Of a DNA stretch of 64,000 nucleotides, positions 1 through 14,224 are shown in pieces. Under the pieces are notes generated by a model. That model was not told the DNA's origin. It saw only the letters and a program-made list of their open reading frames with translations, and did no database searches. The stretch covers positions 1,178,001 to 1,242,000 of the forward strand of contig JAQFVV010000152.1 of NCBI GenBank assembly GCA_028023455.1, in the 5' to 3' direction. How positions within the stretch are numbered: position 1 is the stretch's first letter; each line of letters opens with the position of its first letter. Position numbers and translations under genes: made by a program. Source of the stretch: Epiperipatus broadwayi. Taxonomy: Eukaryota; Onychophora; Udeonychophora; Euonychophora; Peripatidae.

Positions 1-2343
1 AATGTATTCAGGGCCACCGCATGACTAAGAGGGGCCTTGGTGCAAGGTGAATTTTGTGCCTCCCCTCAATTTTATAAAATAAAATTTGTAAAATAAAAAA
101 CACTTTTCCAGTGGTTTTGCAAGAAAAACTTGAAAATATAGCTTTAATCATTTAATGTGTTCAGTAAATAGCTAATGTGTTTCAGTCATTTATTTTTATA
201 AATAAACATGCAAAATAAACCATATGCTTAAATGAAGCATATTAATTAGACTTACTATGTCACCTTAATTAAAAATCTTTCCATTAAAATCTTTTTAAAT
301 AAATCAGTTTACAAATAAAATTAAAATAATAATATTGAAAATATTTCACTGCTCTCCTCCTGTTCTCAGGCCAACTCTGATATTATATAAATAATTATAT
401 AATATATAAGTTACTTATTTGGTTATTAAAAATATTGTGTACATCCAGAATATGATTTTTTGGAAGCTCAATCTCTCTTAGCAAGGAGCAAAGAGAGGTT
501 GGCATCTTATCTCCATTATTATTTCTTAATATTTAGATCAACTTTAGCCCAGCAGATCAGTAATTCATTAAAAGCATTTGTTTGTTTGAAAGCCCAATAA
601 AATCTCTTATGCATAATTTTTTTCACATTTTTTATTAACAAAAGTATATTCCTTCAATAATAATAATATATTTACATTAATACTACTATTTAATTTTTTA
701 TCTGGTGTCAGTGGTGTTATTGCATATTGTACAGTATTTTAAATTTTCTTATTTATTGTTTATATTTTATTAGGACTACCAAACTAAGTCAATTTTAAAT
801 AATACAGCTGATATAATTCTTACATCCCTTAACACTTTCTTGTTAAAAAGAAAGTTCTTTGTTTTTCAAATCCATTCATTAGCTTTAAATCAGAATCTCT
901 CTGACACAAAACTTGTTTATGGTTTTTTATTAAGAAGGGAATAACCACCCTCTCCCATTTATAAATATATAAATAGACTATTTATTAGAATAAAAATACT
1001 TTCACTTGTTTTCATTCAATAATAAAAATTTCCATGAAATTTGTTAATAATTAAATAATTTAGCATGTAATAATATCTTTTTAAAAATTATGTTTCTGTT
1101 TTTTTTTATAGATTTGAACCATAGGGTGAATTATAGATCAATTGCAAGTTTTTACCTAAGGAATGCCTCCAAGAAAAAGCTGTTTAGTAAAATGTGTAAA
1201 AAGGTAATACTCATCTAATACAACAGATGATATTGTTATTAAAAATAGGAAAAGCTATTTAGTAAAGCATGTAAAAAGATAATATAGGATAATAATAAAA
1301 AAGAGAAGGATAACAACCTTAAAAATGTTAGCACAACATAGCATCAAATCCAGACCTAACATTTCAGATGTGGACACTCTTCCAGTACTCCAAAGTGAAC
1401 AACATATTATTCATAAATCTAATTTTATCATATGCAGAATTACTGCAATTATAAAGCAAAATTTTTAAAATGAGTTTTATTTTTAAGTAAATTATTAATA
1501 ATAATATGTTACTTTTTATATAAATTAGGATATTTAAATAAAAATAATCAGGAAATCTAAACATTTTTTACATATAAATTTTATTGATTATGGTGAGTGA
1601 CAAAAGGGCATCGGCCTGTTCAGTTTTATGCAATGGTAAAGTATAAATGAAATATATTTCAAGGCTAGAGCAACTGCCACAATAAGTTGAAATAAAGAAA
1701 TATTTCTCTTATAATTTAAATAATATTTACAATCAGAATGTGTTTTTATGAATAAAGTGATTTGGAAATCTAAACATTTTCATATAAGTTTTATTAATTA
1801 TCATGGCAAAATGGTGCCAGTCTATTCAATTTAGCATAATGATAAGAGTATATCTGTAGTATATTTTGAGCTCATGCCTAGAAATTTGAAACCCAGGTAA
1901 TTGTCACAAATAAGTTTAAGTAAAGAAGTATTTTTCTTATATTTAAATAAAACCTATTTACACTCAGAATGTATTTATAACAATAAAATGATTCAAAAAT
2001 GTAAATAATTTTATTTACATATACATTTTATTAATTATCATGGTATCTTGGCACCTTAGTAATGAAGTGCTTTTGTTCTCTGCAGAACCTGCACACCCAC
2101 ACATGGCAGCCCAGGATGTATTGTACCATTTTTTGATCTGATCATTATAAAATATTACTAGGGGATAAAATAAAAATGAATAACTGCTAAAAATACCATT
2201 GTCATATTATATATATATTAACAATATTTATTTAAGTGCTTGAAGAAGTCTTAAATATGATTTTTTTATATATATATAAACAGAACATCAAAATTAACCT
2301 ATTTATTCAGTATACTGAATTTTTATTATATTAAATAGAGAAC
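1..2343. other. no gene seen
   Basis: A+T-rich DNA. The first 60 bp (GGGCCACCGCATGACTAAGA) are GC-richer and may be a repeat edge. Around 1740-2040, a short segment with TAAACATTTTCATATAAGTT and ATTAATTATCATGG occurs two or three times, suggesting an old tandem duplication of about 220 bp. Confidence 0.5.
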
Positions 2344-2560
2344 TTTGAACTTAGGATTTTCGGTCTATATTCATTCTCCACTCCATTTCAAACAACTGGT
2401 ACACATAACCACACCCATGTGCTGATTCAGCACATAATACATATATTGGCGATCATTTATCTTTTTCACATGTGTGTGGTCATGTGTATTAGTTGTTTGA
2501 GATGGAGTCAATGATGAATATAGATTGAGGGTCTTAAGTTCAAATCTTGTAAAACATCAC
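2344..2560. repeat. R2 inverted dimer (palindrome), 2.4 kb
   Basis: Two R2 3' halves back to back: left arm in minus orientation (about 2344-2430) and right arm in plus orientation (about 2440-2560). The joint GTGCTGATTCAGCAC is the stem II hairpin of the R2 hammerhead. The arms share ACACATGTGTGTGGTCATGTGTAT-type sequence and a TTCAAAT-containing tail. Confidence 0.75.
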
Positions 2561-5500
2561 AATTTTTTTTAATTGATTCAGCAAATTCCTTGATTACTCA
2601 AACTTAAAATAAATGGCTTTAGATTAGAATAAGCAGAATGATTTTCTGTTTTTAAAAGAAAAGATCTACTTTACTCTTTCTTTTTATTTGTTTTATTTTT
2701 AAATAAAAAGATTCATCTCTATATTACTGTAAATAAATGATTCATTTTATATGTGTGCATATTTAACGTTTTTAGGAGCTAACTCTATTTTTCTATTTTG
2801 AATAAGTTTTAATAAGAATCAGTTTACATATTGTCCTTATTCCACCTTTTTATTTTTACAATTAAACCTTTTTTCTATATAATATATTAATAATCTTAAC
2901 ATTATTTAATACAAATGTAAGCTCTCTAGTGATAGGCATTTTAAAAGTTAATATTTGACATTTAAAAATATGAAAGAAATATCTAAACAGAATTCTTATC
3001 TATAAAAGTGGTGTTTGAACTCTTTAGCTCTTTACAGTAATTTATCTATTCACAAAAAATTTATAGAATGAAATGTTAGGTATTTGAATTTTATGCTACT
3101 AAAAGACTGACACATTTGGATTAGTTATCATCAAAGTAAAAAACAAATATATTATTAAAAGTAAAAATATTATTTATTGTTATTAAAATTTTAAAATATA
3201 TTTTTTTACTGTTTTGCCAATGGTAATTTAATTTACCCAGTAGAAACTGCTTATGCTTGTCTTAAACTTTTAAGAGTTGTCTTTTTTAAAAATGAATTGC
3301 TTTTGAAGAAAACATCCTATTATTGACATAGTTTTTATTTAAAAATAAATCTTTCACAAAAATATTGCATCATAAATTTTAATTTGTAAACAAATTTTGG
3401 AAAGTTACTTTTTTTAAAAAAAAATCTAAATTATTCTGTTATTTGCTCTCAGGCTAAAATACTTGGTGAATCAAAAATTCTCATTTTATTGATATCTAAG
3501 CCAACTCCCTCACGGCATTATTATGCTAATAGAGGACTATCAATCATGAAAAGGTTCATATAATGCTGACAACTTCAGATTTTTTCAACTAATATGTTAA
3601 AATTGTGCCCACAAGAAAAAAGAAACTGCACACTGTAATATAAAGTTATAGATAAAAAATATTGTAGAGAAGATATGATTATAGCATCACTGTATTACCC
3701 AAAAAATGCACTAGATTGTCACTCTACAGACAAAACTGGTTAGTGATGCAAAACATTTAGTTAAAGTTTATGAGGCAATTTTAATATTAATATGTTAAAT
3801 TAAATTAAAATGCTTGAAGTAATTGTAAACTATCATTTGTAATGATCAAATCTTATTGTTTGATTATAATATGTGGCTAAATTAATTTTAGGAAGAAAGC
3901 TTAATAATTCATATATATATATATATTTAGTATTTAACATATAGATATATGGATATTTGAGATAGTTGAAAGTTTGATTAGCATGCTTAGCCTAAATCAG
4001 TTACAATGTTTTTGTAATGTAATTGCTGCAACCAGTACCAGATACTGTCTGTGCAAATTGCATTATTTTTTAATATAATTAAGATTTCAAATGGGCATTT
4101 CAAATAAGTAAAGTAACTCAAAATAATTTTTAAATGATTTACTTCAAGATGGAATATTTACTTCACATTTTTGGTATTCTCCTTACAAATTGCCCTTCTA
4201 CATACATAAAAAGTTTTTCTTTTTAACTGGGGTCATTTGGACACCTTTTTTTTTTTAAAAAAAATTAGAATCAATTATTATAATGAAATAAATTTGATGT
4301 TTTTTGTTATGAGCAGTATTTATAAAAAATATTGTAATATTTGTACAAAAAAGTAGAAAAATATAACCATATATCACAAAAAAGAGGGTATAAAATATTC
4401 ACCTTTAGTGTACAATTGGTATAAAATATAACTGATGCAACATATTAGGCACAAACACTTACATTAATGAGATAAATGCATTCTTTTTGCAAAACACTGA
4501 TACACATATAAAGCTACTAAAGTGGACATCTGTTCAATTCATAGAATTCTATGAAATCAAAACATAACAATTTTGTGTGGTTTGATATACCACTTATAGC
4601 TATTGTGGGTTAAGAATATTTTAATTAAACAACTCACAGCTATTTCAGATATCATCTATTATTAGCAAATAGCTATGTAGCTATTATTATTCTGCAGAAT
4701 GGAATGAAAAGAGTTTCAAGGAATCTGAGTTAAGCAGATGAGGATTGATGTGCTAAATATATAAAAAAGAATAATTTTAATAGACACAATCTTCATTGCT
4801 GATGATGACAGTGTAACTTCTACAAGATACAAAATCAAAATTTATCTTTACATTTTACATTGTACTATCTACTGAAATAATACATATATTAAAAAATAAA
4901 AATCCCTATGATATTCAAATATCTTAAGTGACAGACTTATGTTGTCTTAAAGTCTTTAATTCTCAAGATCATCTCTCCAACCACAATAATAAACCGCACA
5001 ATCATTAGTGTTGTTATTAACTACTTTAATTATACTGATCAACAGTTTTATTGCATATATTTTTGATATGGATAACCAAAATATTGATATGGGAATAAAA
5101 TATATAAAATATCTTTGTTTGATTAAAAAAATATTATCCAAAACAAATCATTATTTTCAAAAGGAAAATTATGATTGAAATTGTCTAAAAATAAATGTAA
5201 CAGAAAATTAAGTTAATACTATTTCATTAAATGACTTCTTTACTTGTCATAATATCAATTTCTTTTTTTTTTGGGGGGGGGTGACAAATTAAATTACTAT
5301 ACTGTAAGGATATAGATTAAAATAATTCACTCTATTTACTTTATTCTAAAGCCATATATTTGAAAATAAGTAATCAATGCATTGATACTATCACATTTAA
5401 ATGCTTGGACTCATTTTTAGCTATTAGTTTTGATCTTTTCACTACTGATTAACTGAGTTATGAGATGTGGCTACGGACTAGGGCAAATAAAGTGAAGTCA

Positions 5501-6900
5501 TGATCCTAATGTAGATGTAGAAATAAATCCCAAAAGATGTTTTATTCAGATCCATAAATTAAAAATGATAATGATGACAATCTTAACATTGTTATATTAT
5601 AGTCACTGAAAATATTATACTTATAAGCTATTAACTGTAGTCATTTTAATAAATTAGACATCAATCTCTGATCTTAATCTCATGAAGCTTATACTTTGTG
5701 GCTGCTAACCTCTAGTATTTGGTAACTCTCCAGATATTTAATAATAAATATTGATTATTTTAAAAACAATATGGAAAATAATAACTTTATCATGTTCCAT
5801 GTTTGATTAACTGCCAAATAAATATAATTAATGACCCTACAATTTTGGCCATTTTGGTTTATATTTAATACATACATAAGTATTATGAAATATGCCATCA
5901 AAGTAGTTTTAAAAAATTAAGAAGCACAACAGACATGTATAAAAATGTTGAATGCAAAGGTATGATTTCTATTTGGTCTTATTGATTTGTTTAATGCATT
6001 TGCTCAATTAATTGAAATGTTTATGTAGTGTTTAAAATCGTTGAAAATTATTCACATATTTGTTAGAATTGTGGAAATTAACTTCTTGGCTTTTAAATTT
6101 ATATTATACAGATTATTGTTGACCAATCAGAGAATAATCCATAAATATACTTTATGACTTGAATGCAACGTATTGACATTCATAAAAGCTTTCCATCCAG
6201 TATTAGAAAAACACTTTTTCAGCAAGTATTACTTTGGAGAATTATCAGTAAATGAATATCAAACATTTGAAATATCTCAATAGGTTTTAGTTCTAATAAC
6301 AAGCTTTAATGGCTGACGTTCAGATTGGGCTGCTGATGCATTTAGGAAATTAAAAAATAAATACAAGTTTGTTATATAAAGTTATTTGCCCAATTTATTG
6401 TGTCAAAGTGAAATATGAATCGATGTGATGTGAAGCAAGAAAAAATTAACTGTATTATTATAAAACACAGCTCTTTTTGTAGTGAGAACTGAAGTTTATA
6501 CATGTATGGTAATAGTCTTCCTATAAAAAAATATTTAATGGTAAAGTTAAATATGATTTTTATGGTAAACTTTAAATTACAAAATTTTATCTACAAGTTA
6601 TTCTCAATGAAAAGATGGGTTTAAATATAAAATTAAGAAGAACATAAATTAGACAGCCATTAAAGACTTAAAAAATAACATTTGCTGCTGACATTAAAAT
6701 AGCTTAAATAATAATGCAAAACTCATTTTTCATGTTGTTTTAAAATATATTTATTAAACATAGTAACATAGTAATATACAGTTAAACTTTATAAAAATTT
6801 ACATAGTATTCAGAATGAAACTTGAAAAAGTCAATGTAGAGAAAAGGGTATCTTAATAAGATTAAGAGGAAAATAAAACTTTCACCCAAGTATCATCATG
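2561..6900. other. no gene seen
   Basis: Low-complexity A+T-rich sequence with short (TA)n runs (3909-3926) and a poly-T/poly-G junction at 5261-5280. No ORF with recognisable content on either strand. Confidence 0.5.
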
Positions 6901-6965
6901 TAGACTAACAGGAGAAAGCCGAGAGTCTCGCTGCTTGACTTGATCAAGAAGCTTAATAAAGACAC

Positions 6966-7250
6966 TTAGGCCGAGTCTTGAGAATGACCAAAGATGAGCC
7001 TGCAACATGTCAACCATAAAGAAAATGTTATAAAGCTAGATAATCTTATTGCTGCAAACAATCCCTTCTTAAGAGTGTTAGAAGCAGAAAGAGCATCCCT
7101 AAGATCCAGAGAGACATTCACAACAATAAAGTCCCTAATCAACTTAAGAGCAGAACAGATATAGAAAATATGGAGAATTGTCTCATCATATAATCTACAC
7201 AACTGACACTGAGACGAAGTCCTAATGAAACCTCTGCTGGTCACTAAAAA
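6966..7250 (-). pseudogene. C-terminal zinc-binding remnant of a LINE reverse transcriptase
   Basis: A 92-codon minus-strand frame that starts TSRGFIRTSSQCQLCRLYDE and continues TILHIFYIC. The spacing C-x2-C-x8-H-x4-C, with DET between, is that of the zf-RVT domain at the end of many LINE RTs. The rest (SALKLIRDFIVVNVSLDLRD) resembles the helical tail after it. No RT palm motifs remain nearby. Confidence 0.5.
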
Positions 7251-7837
7251 ATAACTTGTTGGGAGTGCATTTAAATTTAGTTTAAGTACAAAATCAACAT
7301 GTCTTGCTTCATGTTTTTCGATATTATTACTATTTATGAAATTAAAATAGATATGGTTATAATGGATTAATGGCTACTAATAAAAGTAAATATGCTTATA
7401 TTTTTGTACTTATACAAATCTAAAATTGTAAATAGAGCAAAAATGAACAAAAGATAATTGTAATATAATCGATAATTGATTAATATGAATATAAATATAA
7501 AAGATATAAAAGTCTTTAAATAATCTCCTAATCGCAAAAAACCTCTTCAACACTCAAACAGTATAACAAGCAAGCGGAGAAGATATTAATCATCAAACTT
7601 TCCAATTATAAGCCGGTGAGAAATTGAGTGAATTTTTATTGTTGTTTTACTCTCTAGCTAAGTACAGATCAATATTGAATGATTATATGGGTTAACTATA
7701 AATTGGCTATTTATAAAGGAAATCAAAAGCTTAATTGGAACCTGAAGTTTTTTAAACTTACTTCAAATATCTTTATGTATATTTTATATTGAAATATCAT
7801 GAGATGGGCAAATAGAATAATAGAAACTACGTAGTAA

Positions 7838-8024
7838 ATAGACAGACAAATAGTCAGTTATATAGATAATTATACAGGCAGACAGATAAAATAACAGTAA
7901 AACAGACAGATAGATAGATAGGCAAACAAACAGGCAGACATATAAAGATAGATAGTCAGAAAAATGGGAAAATATATATGGGAAGACAGACAGATAAATA
8001 AACAGGTGGATAGATAGATAGAGG
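7838..8024. repeat. degenerate GATA/GACA repeat
   Basis: About 190 bp of imperfect (GATA)n and (GACA)n units such as CAGACAGATAGATAGATAGG. Confidence 0.8.
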
Positions 8025-9240
8025 TATTAAATTTTGTTTATAATGAGTCATTTTAAAAGTTTTATAATGAGTCATCTTAAAAGTTTTATTTAAATCATCT
8101 TTTTATTTAGTCCTTCTTAACAAGGCTGTATCACAGTATTGATTTCTTTTATTATAAAATCATATTTACACTTACTTCACTTCAGGTTAATTATAGGTAT
8201 TTAATAATTCATAAATTGTAGAAATTGCTTAATGCTCTTTAACTTTTTAAGTGCTTTTTATCCTGAAAATTTTTATGTAAGATTTACAACAATAATTGGT
8301 TTAATAACTTTTTTTTTGATTAATGATACTGAAGCCGTAATTAATATTGATATGCTTTATAATACTATATTTTCTTTTCAATGCAACATCAAAAATAGCA
8401 AGTAAATATTCATAAGTATTCTAAAAATTATTTAAAACTAATAATTATAAAGAAAATATTTAAATAAATAAACGATAGTCTATTTAGTTAAAATTTAATT
8501 CATTCTGATAAATTTCTAAATTATACATTTTATGAAATATATTTCTTAATGTAACCGTTTGCTATTTCTACCATCTAGACTTTAAATCCTGGATATGCAT
8601 AATATGGACTTATTTATCATATCACAACAGACAAAAAATGGCTTTTAAGTAGATAACTTATAACCAATGCACGATTTATTTATTAGTTAGCTATAGGATG
8701 AAAGTTTAAGATTAAAATGAGCTGATGAAAAATGTCTTGATACAGTGATTGTAAAACAAAAAATATTATATCATTTGATCTTCAAACAAATGGGGAAATA
8801 AATATCTTCCTATTGGTGCCAGTTTCATGAGTTATATAATAAACAAAATAAATTAATGATATAATATTTACTATATGAATATTTTTCAATATATAACGTG
8901 TTTTGTATTCAAAATAAAATATTATTTATAAATATCCTGCAAAGCAAAGCAAGCTTTTGATGATTATAGTCATATTCAGAGTGTAAGTAATCTTAATTAT
9001 CATAGCCACCTTGTAGGAATTTACTGTTCTGATATACAATAAAATCTAAATCTATCATTTTAAAGAGGATGAAAAACAAAATATGATGTATACAATATAT
9101 GCCTTCATATATTTGCTTCATTTTATATAAATTTCCTAGAAACTGTTGTATATATGTGGACATGAATGCAATAACATAAGCTACATTCAAACATTCAATT
9201 CACTTTAGTTATAATTTAATACTATCATTTTAATCTACAT
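8025..9240. other. no gene seen
   Basis: A+T-rich, no recognisable coding or repeat signal beyond a tandem of GTTTATAATGAGTCAT at 8034-8075. Confidence 0.5.
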
Positions 9241-9249
9241 TTATATATA

Positions 9250-10670
9250 TATATATTATAATGATCGAAATGAAAGTGAAGATCGAATCTAACCGCAAAC
9301 TACGATATCTGCTCTACAAGGCGCCATCTAGGCATTTAAACCTAGAAAAATTTATAGAGTAGGCAGACGCTCTGTTAAGATTCCACTTTATTTAAATATT
9401 TTGATCATTAGCCCAAGTCACTAGCTCAGCGGAGACGCAGAGATAAAAATCTATATCTTAATTTATATCTTAAATATCAATAAATAAAAGCCACTGCCAG
9501 AAATTAACACATAAAAATATTTATTTACGCACATATAAAATAACATTTAAATTTTGAGGAATAAGTTTAACATTTTAGATTTTTATATTAACTTTTAATT
9601 TTACATTTATCTAAGTTTCAATGAGTTTAATATTTTATTTAGATAGTCAAGTATGAATAGACTACATAGATCTGCATTTGAAAAGAAAATATTATTCCCT
9701 GATTTAACCTTAGGCAACAAATTTCGCAACCAAACTGGCGCCAATCCATCTGATACATTCATGTATTCAATGTAGCATGATATGACAACACAAAATACTA
9801 TACTGTCAGGAATGTACATCTGATTAGTAAGTAGATTAGAGAAGACATTGTCTCTCCACCAACAGGAATGTGACATCTGTTGGCGAGTAGAACAATAAAC
9901 ATAAAACTCCATAGGAATGGACTGTGGTCCTTTGCCGTCTTACAAATCCATCCATAGGCAAACAGAGGGTGTGTGGCGTATATCTATAATCCTGCCCGTA
10001 GCGGACCTCATACTACATCTATAATTACACAAATATATCCAATCCATTGAACCAATTCAACGACGAAATGAATAACTTAAGATTACCCTCCCTTAATATA
10101 ACTTTACAAAACTATTTAGCCATTCACGCCCAACTTAAATTTAACATTTAAATACGTTTGCACAGATTATTTTTATAAATTTGCTTTTAAAATGTAGAGT
10201 ATAGATCGGCTGAACAGATTCCACAGTCAAAAACATCCAAATTAAACACAATCGATCAAAATACAAAATCATCGATAACGTCAATTGCAAAAGGGAATAC
10301 ACAAGGCCCCATGGCATTCATCGTAAGATGCCCACATTAACATTGTTGACCTATATATTCCAATCAACCGTGAAAACTTCAACATAATCAACTGCTAACG
10401 AATCTATGCAACGTCTATACCCAACCTAAATTTCATCATTTAAAATTTAAACAATAAATAATTTATACAATAAGAAAAAAAAAATGGAAATGATTTTTAT
10501 CAATCGGAAAACATATAAAATTAAACATTATTAATTTGATTTTAAACTTAAAAAAAGTCAGATAGAAGTTCAGAAGCTTGAATGAAAGTTCTTAATTATT
10601 TTCCAATTTAGAGTTCATGTCAATATAGCTTACGGTAGAAGAGTCCAGGTTTCTGCTTTTAATTCCCGCG
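9250..10670. other. CpG-richer island, unassigned
   Basis: Clearly more CpG and GC than its surroundings (for example GGCGCCATCTAGG near 9320, GCCCGTAGCGGACC near 9994, ATCGATAACGTC near 10271). A 101-codon minus-strand frame (9607-9912) shows no known domain. It could be a promoter region for the candidate exon at 10671 or a recently arrived element. Confidence 0.35.
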
Positions 10671-10724
10671 ATGCCTCCATTGGAAGATAATGTTCTGGAG
10701 ATGGCAATAGCTGGTTCAAGGTAT
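10671..10724 (+). CDS. possible first exon, product unknown
   Basis: Within a CpG-richer island an ATG in the context CCCGCG-ATG-C opens MPPLEDNVLEMAIAGSR and then meets a donor-like site (TCAAG|gtatca). Without splicing the frame continues to 10889 with no recognisable content. No TATA box or downstream exon was identified. Confidence 0.2.
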
Positions 10725-11389
10725 CACAGTCTTTTCCTTTTTCTTTTAAATAGAGAGTGTGGTATGTGCGTCCTACCACAACTCTCAACCACCCAATGCT
10801 GGAACTGTCAGAAAAAACTGTATTTCCCTTTTTATATTATCCACACGGATTCAATCAACAAAACGTCACTAATCCATCACTTTCGTTAGGGTCCAAGCCA
10901 AGGCTTAGTGCTTCCATTGGTCAAACTAATTTCTTTTTATTTTCTTATCTATCTTTCATCAGATCATTTTAATTATACAAGAGCCCAAGGGCCAGTTTGG
11001 TTTTCGATAATTCATAAACAATCATTTCCATTTACAGATTACGAGAATTAATTAATACCTGTTTTTATTTTTACTTACGTTATTTCTTTTTTAAACTATT
11101 TTTATATTTAAATCTTTTTTTATAAAAAAAATACATTCAAATACCTTTTTTTATTTATTAAAAAAAATATTTTTAAAGTTTAGCATCTGTGCGAATGTAT
11201 ATACATTCAACAAACATTTTAATTTTAGCGTTTAGTTTTTTTTTTACTTTTATTTGCGAACTTTTAAGTTTTTATTTTAAATTAATGTAACGACATATTT
11301 ATATATCATTACAATATATATATATATATGTAAATTGATAAATAAATATTAGAAAATAAATATAGCATATATTTCGAATCAGCAGGGAA

Positions 11390-11880
11390 GTTTCATTAAA
11401 AAAATTTATAAAGGTATATATGACATTGCATTTTGTGCACCACCTACATTAAATAAATTAATAAATAACTCAAAAGATAAAACCTTATTGACAAATAAAA
11501 TTGTATCATTTAAAAATGGACATGTAGGTGTGGCAGTGGATATATAGGTGAGTCAAGATGTACATTGGAAAAAAGAACAAAAGAGCACTTGTTATTATTA
11601 AAAAGGGTTCAAAATACAAAACAAAATTATAAAAATAATGATAATTTATTAGCTTCCATTTTTTATGACCATAATAGATCATGTATATATGGTTTTGATT
11701 TTAATTATAGTAGCGTAAAAATATTGGAAACTGAAAGAAATAATAATAAAAATAAAATTAAGGAAGCTATGTTAATATATAGATACAAACAAGATTTAAT
11801 CAATAGGTAGGCAGCAAATGTTAAGATCATGGAATTATGGGAAAGTTGACATCATGGAATTATGGGAATGTTGACGTTTC
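11390..11880 (+). pseudogene. PLE3 remnant a: C-terminal GIY-YIG nuclease
   Basis: Decayed C-terminal end of a third PLE lineage. After a frameshift near 11518 it reads TCRCGSGYIGESRCTLEKRT, the GIY-YIG core (near 11521-11575), then HLLLLKRV, KILETERNN and IKEAMLIYRYKQDLINR, which matches PLE3 remnant b at 46 kb throughout. A 26-bp segment (ATCATGGAATTATGGGAA...) is tandemly repeated at 11826-11875. No RT domain remains upstream. Confidence 0.75.
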
Positions 11881-12596
11881 AAAGTATTAGTTGCCCAAAA
11901 CTACAATGATAGTTGAAAGCACTCCTAAGTGACGTTTATAGATATATATTTTTTATAAACTTTTAAGTACTGTATTTTCTAATATTTATTTATAAATTTA
12001 TGTATATTATTTTGAAGAAATACAGACATCAATTTGTAATAGTATTAATATATATTTAATAAACCGCAAGTATAAAGAAAATCATATTTGTATATTTTCT
12101 TTAGAAAAAATAAAGTTACACTTATTTTAAGGGGCTTAAATAATTAATCGATTTCTTTTGTCAATGTTTTAAGACTTGTTGAATTAAAAGATTTATATCT
12201 GTTTGACTAAAAGAAAAACATTCTTTTTGTTTTAAACTGAAAACTTTCAATTTTATTAATAAAATAACTTTATTTTTTGTAGTCTTGTCAGCAAAAGTTT
12301 TAAGTAGGTAAATGTTTTATAAACTACTCAATAATTATTGAAGTAATAAGTAAACAACAAGTGACCAGAGAAAGATGAATAGATTCAATTAGTAAAAACA
12401 AAAAAAATAATAAAAACATGAAATTAATAAACGATTTATATAGCTATATTAAGTTTCATTATCAGCGAAAACAAAATTTTTAATTAATACTTTTAATCGA
12501 TGAAAGTCAAAGAAATTTTATTTTAAGAATAATCTAGAAATCTTATGGTTATAATTAAAATATAAACTTTGTAAAACATATTTAGAGGATTTATTT

Positions 12597-12646
12597 TCAA
12601 TCAAGATCATCAAACAAGCTCTTTAAATCAGTCACTGTTGGAAGTT
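12597..12646 (-). CDS. candidate terminal exon of an unidentified gene
   Basis: Minus strand: a pyrimidine-rich acceptor (tttttcctttcag) opens a 50-nt exon reading LPTVTDLKSLFDDLD and a TGA (12599-12597). AATAAA follows almost at once (12595-12590). An acidic, helical-looking C-terminus, a good acceptor and an adjacent poly(A) signal together are unlikely by chance, but I recognise neither the protein nor its upstream exons. A very short 3' UTR would be unusual. Confidence 0.35.
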
Positions 12647-13418
12647 CTGAAAGGAAAAATCAAAAGAGAAATGGCTAGAGTAATGGAGTAGTGCAGTTGA
12701 GACACATCAATCAGTAGTTGTATGTGTGTAGAAGTGGAGTTCCATCATAAAGTCTATCTATACTATTGTTAATAAGAAAAACAGTCATCTACTTGTCATT
12801 TAAAAAAATATCAGCCTTAGCAATATAGAAGACAGAAGAAATGTCATCCAGTCATTGCAATTTTACTAAGAACCCTGAAATAATATAATGTTTAAGAAAC
12901 ATTTCTGCTATAGTAACACTTTCTGATTGTGAACTGAGTTAACAAACAAATAATCAAGTATTCTGTAGACAAAGAAGTTTAGATCAGCAAAATAAGTATT
13001 TGATAAAATATTTTCAATCTATCCTGCTCTATGAATAATTATGTTCTGTAATCTAAAAACTCTGACAAAAATATATGAAAAGGAATTCCTAAATAAAAAA
13101 AAATATAATCTCTAGAGAAGGTACATGACTTATTCTTCAACATAGCTATGTTTTAAACCCTGAATTTTATACATAAGTGATCAGGCATTTTGGACTTTGT
13201 ATCATAGATTCTTATCATAGGAAAATGTTAGTAACTTATTTTAATATTTTGTTTACTAATTTAGTACTTAACTTCTCCAAGTATAAATATCTATCTTTGT
13301 AATTTATTTTATATTATGTGCAGAATTTTATGTTTATTGTTAGAATGTGTTTTTATTAGTCCTTTGTAGTTTATATATATATTAATTCTAATATTTTCAC
13401 GGATAAAAGATGTCAGAT

Positions 13419-13602
13419 TATTATTACTATTTCGGGATATTCCGTGTAATGAAAAAGCTAAATGCTGATGTTTCAATACAATATCAAGTACCTTCCTATG
13501 ATTTGAGAAAGAGGATGCTCTGAGGAAGGTACTTGATATTGTACTGAAACGTCAGCATTTAGCTTTTTCATTACACGGAATATCCCGCAAATAATAGTAA
13601 TA
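13419..13602. repeat. R3: long perfect-arm hairpin
   Basis: Arms 13419-13496 and 13522-13602 are inverted copies of about 80 bp with very few mismatches, separated by only about 25 bp. The sequence next to the loop holds the hammerhead-like fold, so the dimer joint falls within the ribozyme, as in the R2 palindrome at 47.8 kb. A (TA)n run follows at 13612-13626. Confidence 0.85.
13515..13558 (+). ncRNA. hammerhead-like fold in hairpin R3
   Basis: ATGCT (13515-13519), CTGAGGA (13520-13526; position 7 is G, which is allowed), stem II built on GTAC/GTAC, GAAAC (13546-13550), GTC (13551-13553), AGCAT (13554-13558), which pairs with the opening ATGCT. Stem III would have a single A-U pair and a 2-nt loop, so it is a relic or a very minimal form. 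Confidence 0.35.
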
Positions 13603-14224
13603 ATATGATATATATATATATATATAATAGAACATTATGGAAACATTTATGTGATTATATGTATATTATATATAAAATTAGAAACCATGTAATTTTATGA
13701 GAATTGCATTGAAAAATATATAAATTGCAAATAGTGTATCCCCTTTTGCATCTCTACTCATATTTTAGTTTCTTTGACTAGTTTTGATTTTTTAATTATA
13801 TTATTCACTTATAAGGTTAATGGATGATGTCCCAATATTAAGTTTATCATGGAAGTTAAAAATAATAAAACACTTTCATTTCTAAATATTTTAATTGCTA
13901 CAAAACCTGCTGACTCTTTATTAATATCTGTTGTAAAAAATCCACCCATATAATAATCAAGTAATTGCAGTATAAAGACAAATTTTGTGATGATATATTT
14001 AAATACCAGAAATGTAAATAAAATAACCATACAACAGCAACATAATTCATCTAGCTTAAATAATAATAATGTTTCAAGTAAAAAAGTTTTTGCAACTTTT
14101 GACTGACTTGAAGTTCCACTTATACAACTTCTTATAATATATATAAATACATAATTATTTAATAAGGGGCATTAGATTGATGTAATGTCTACATGAGTAT
14201 GACTACAATACCAAATCAAATAAG

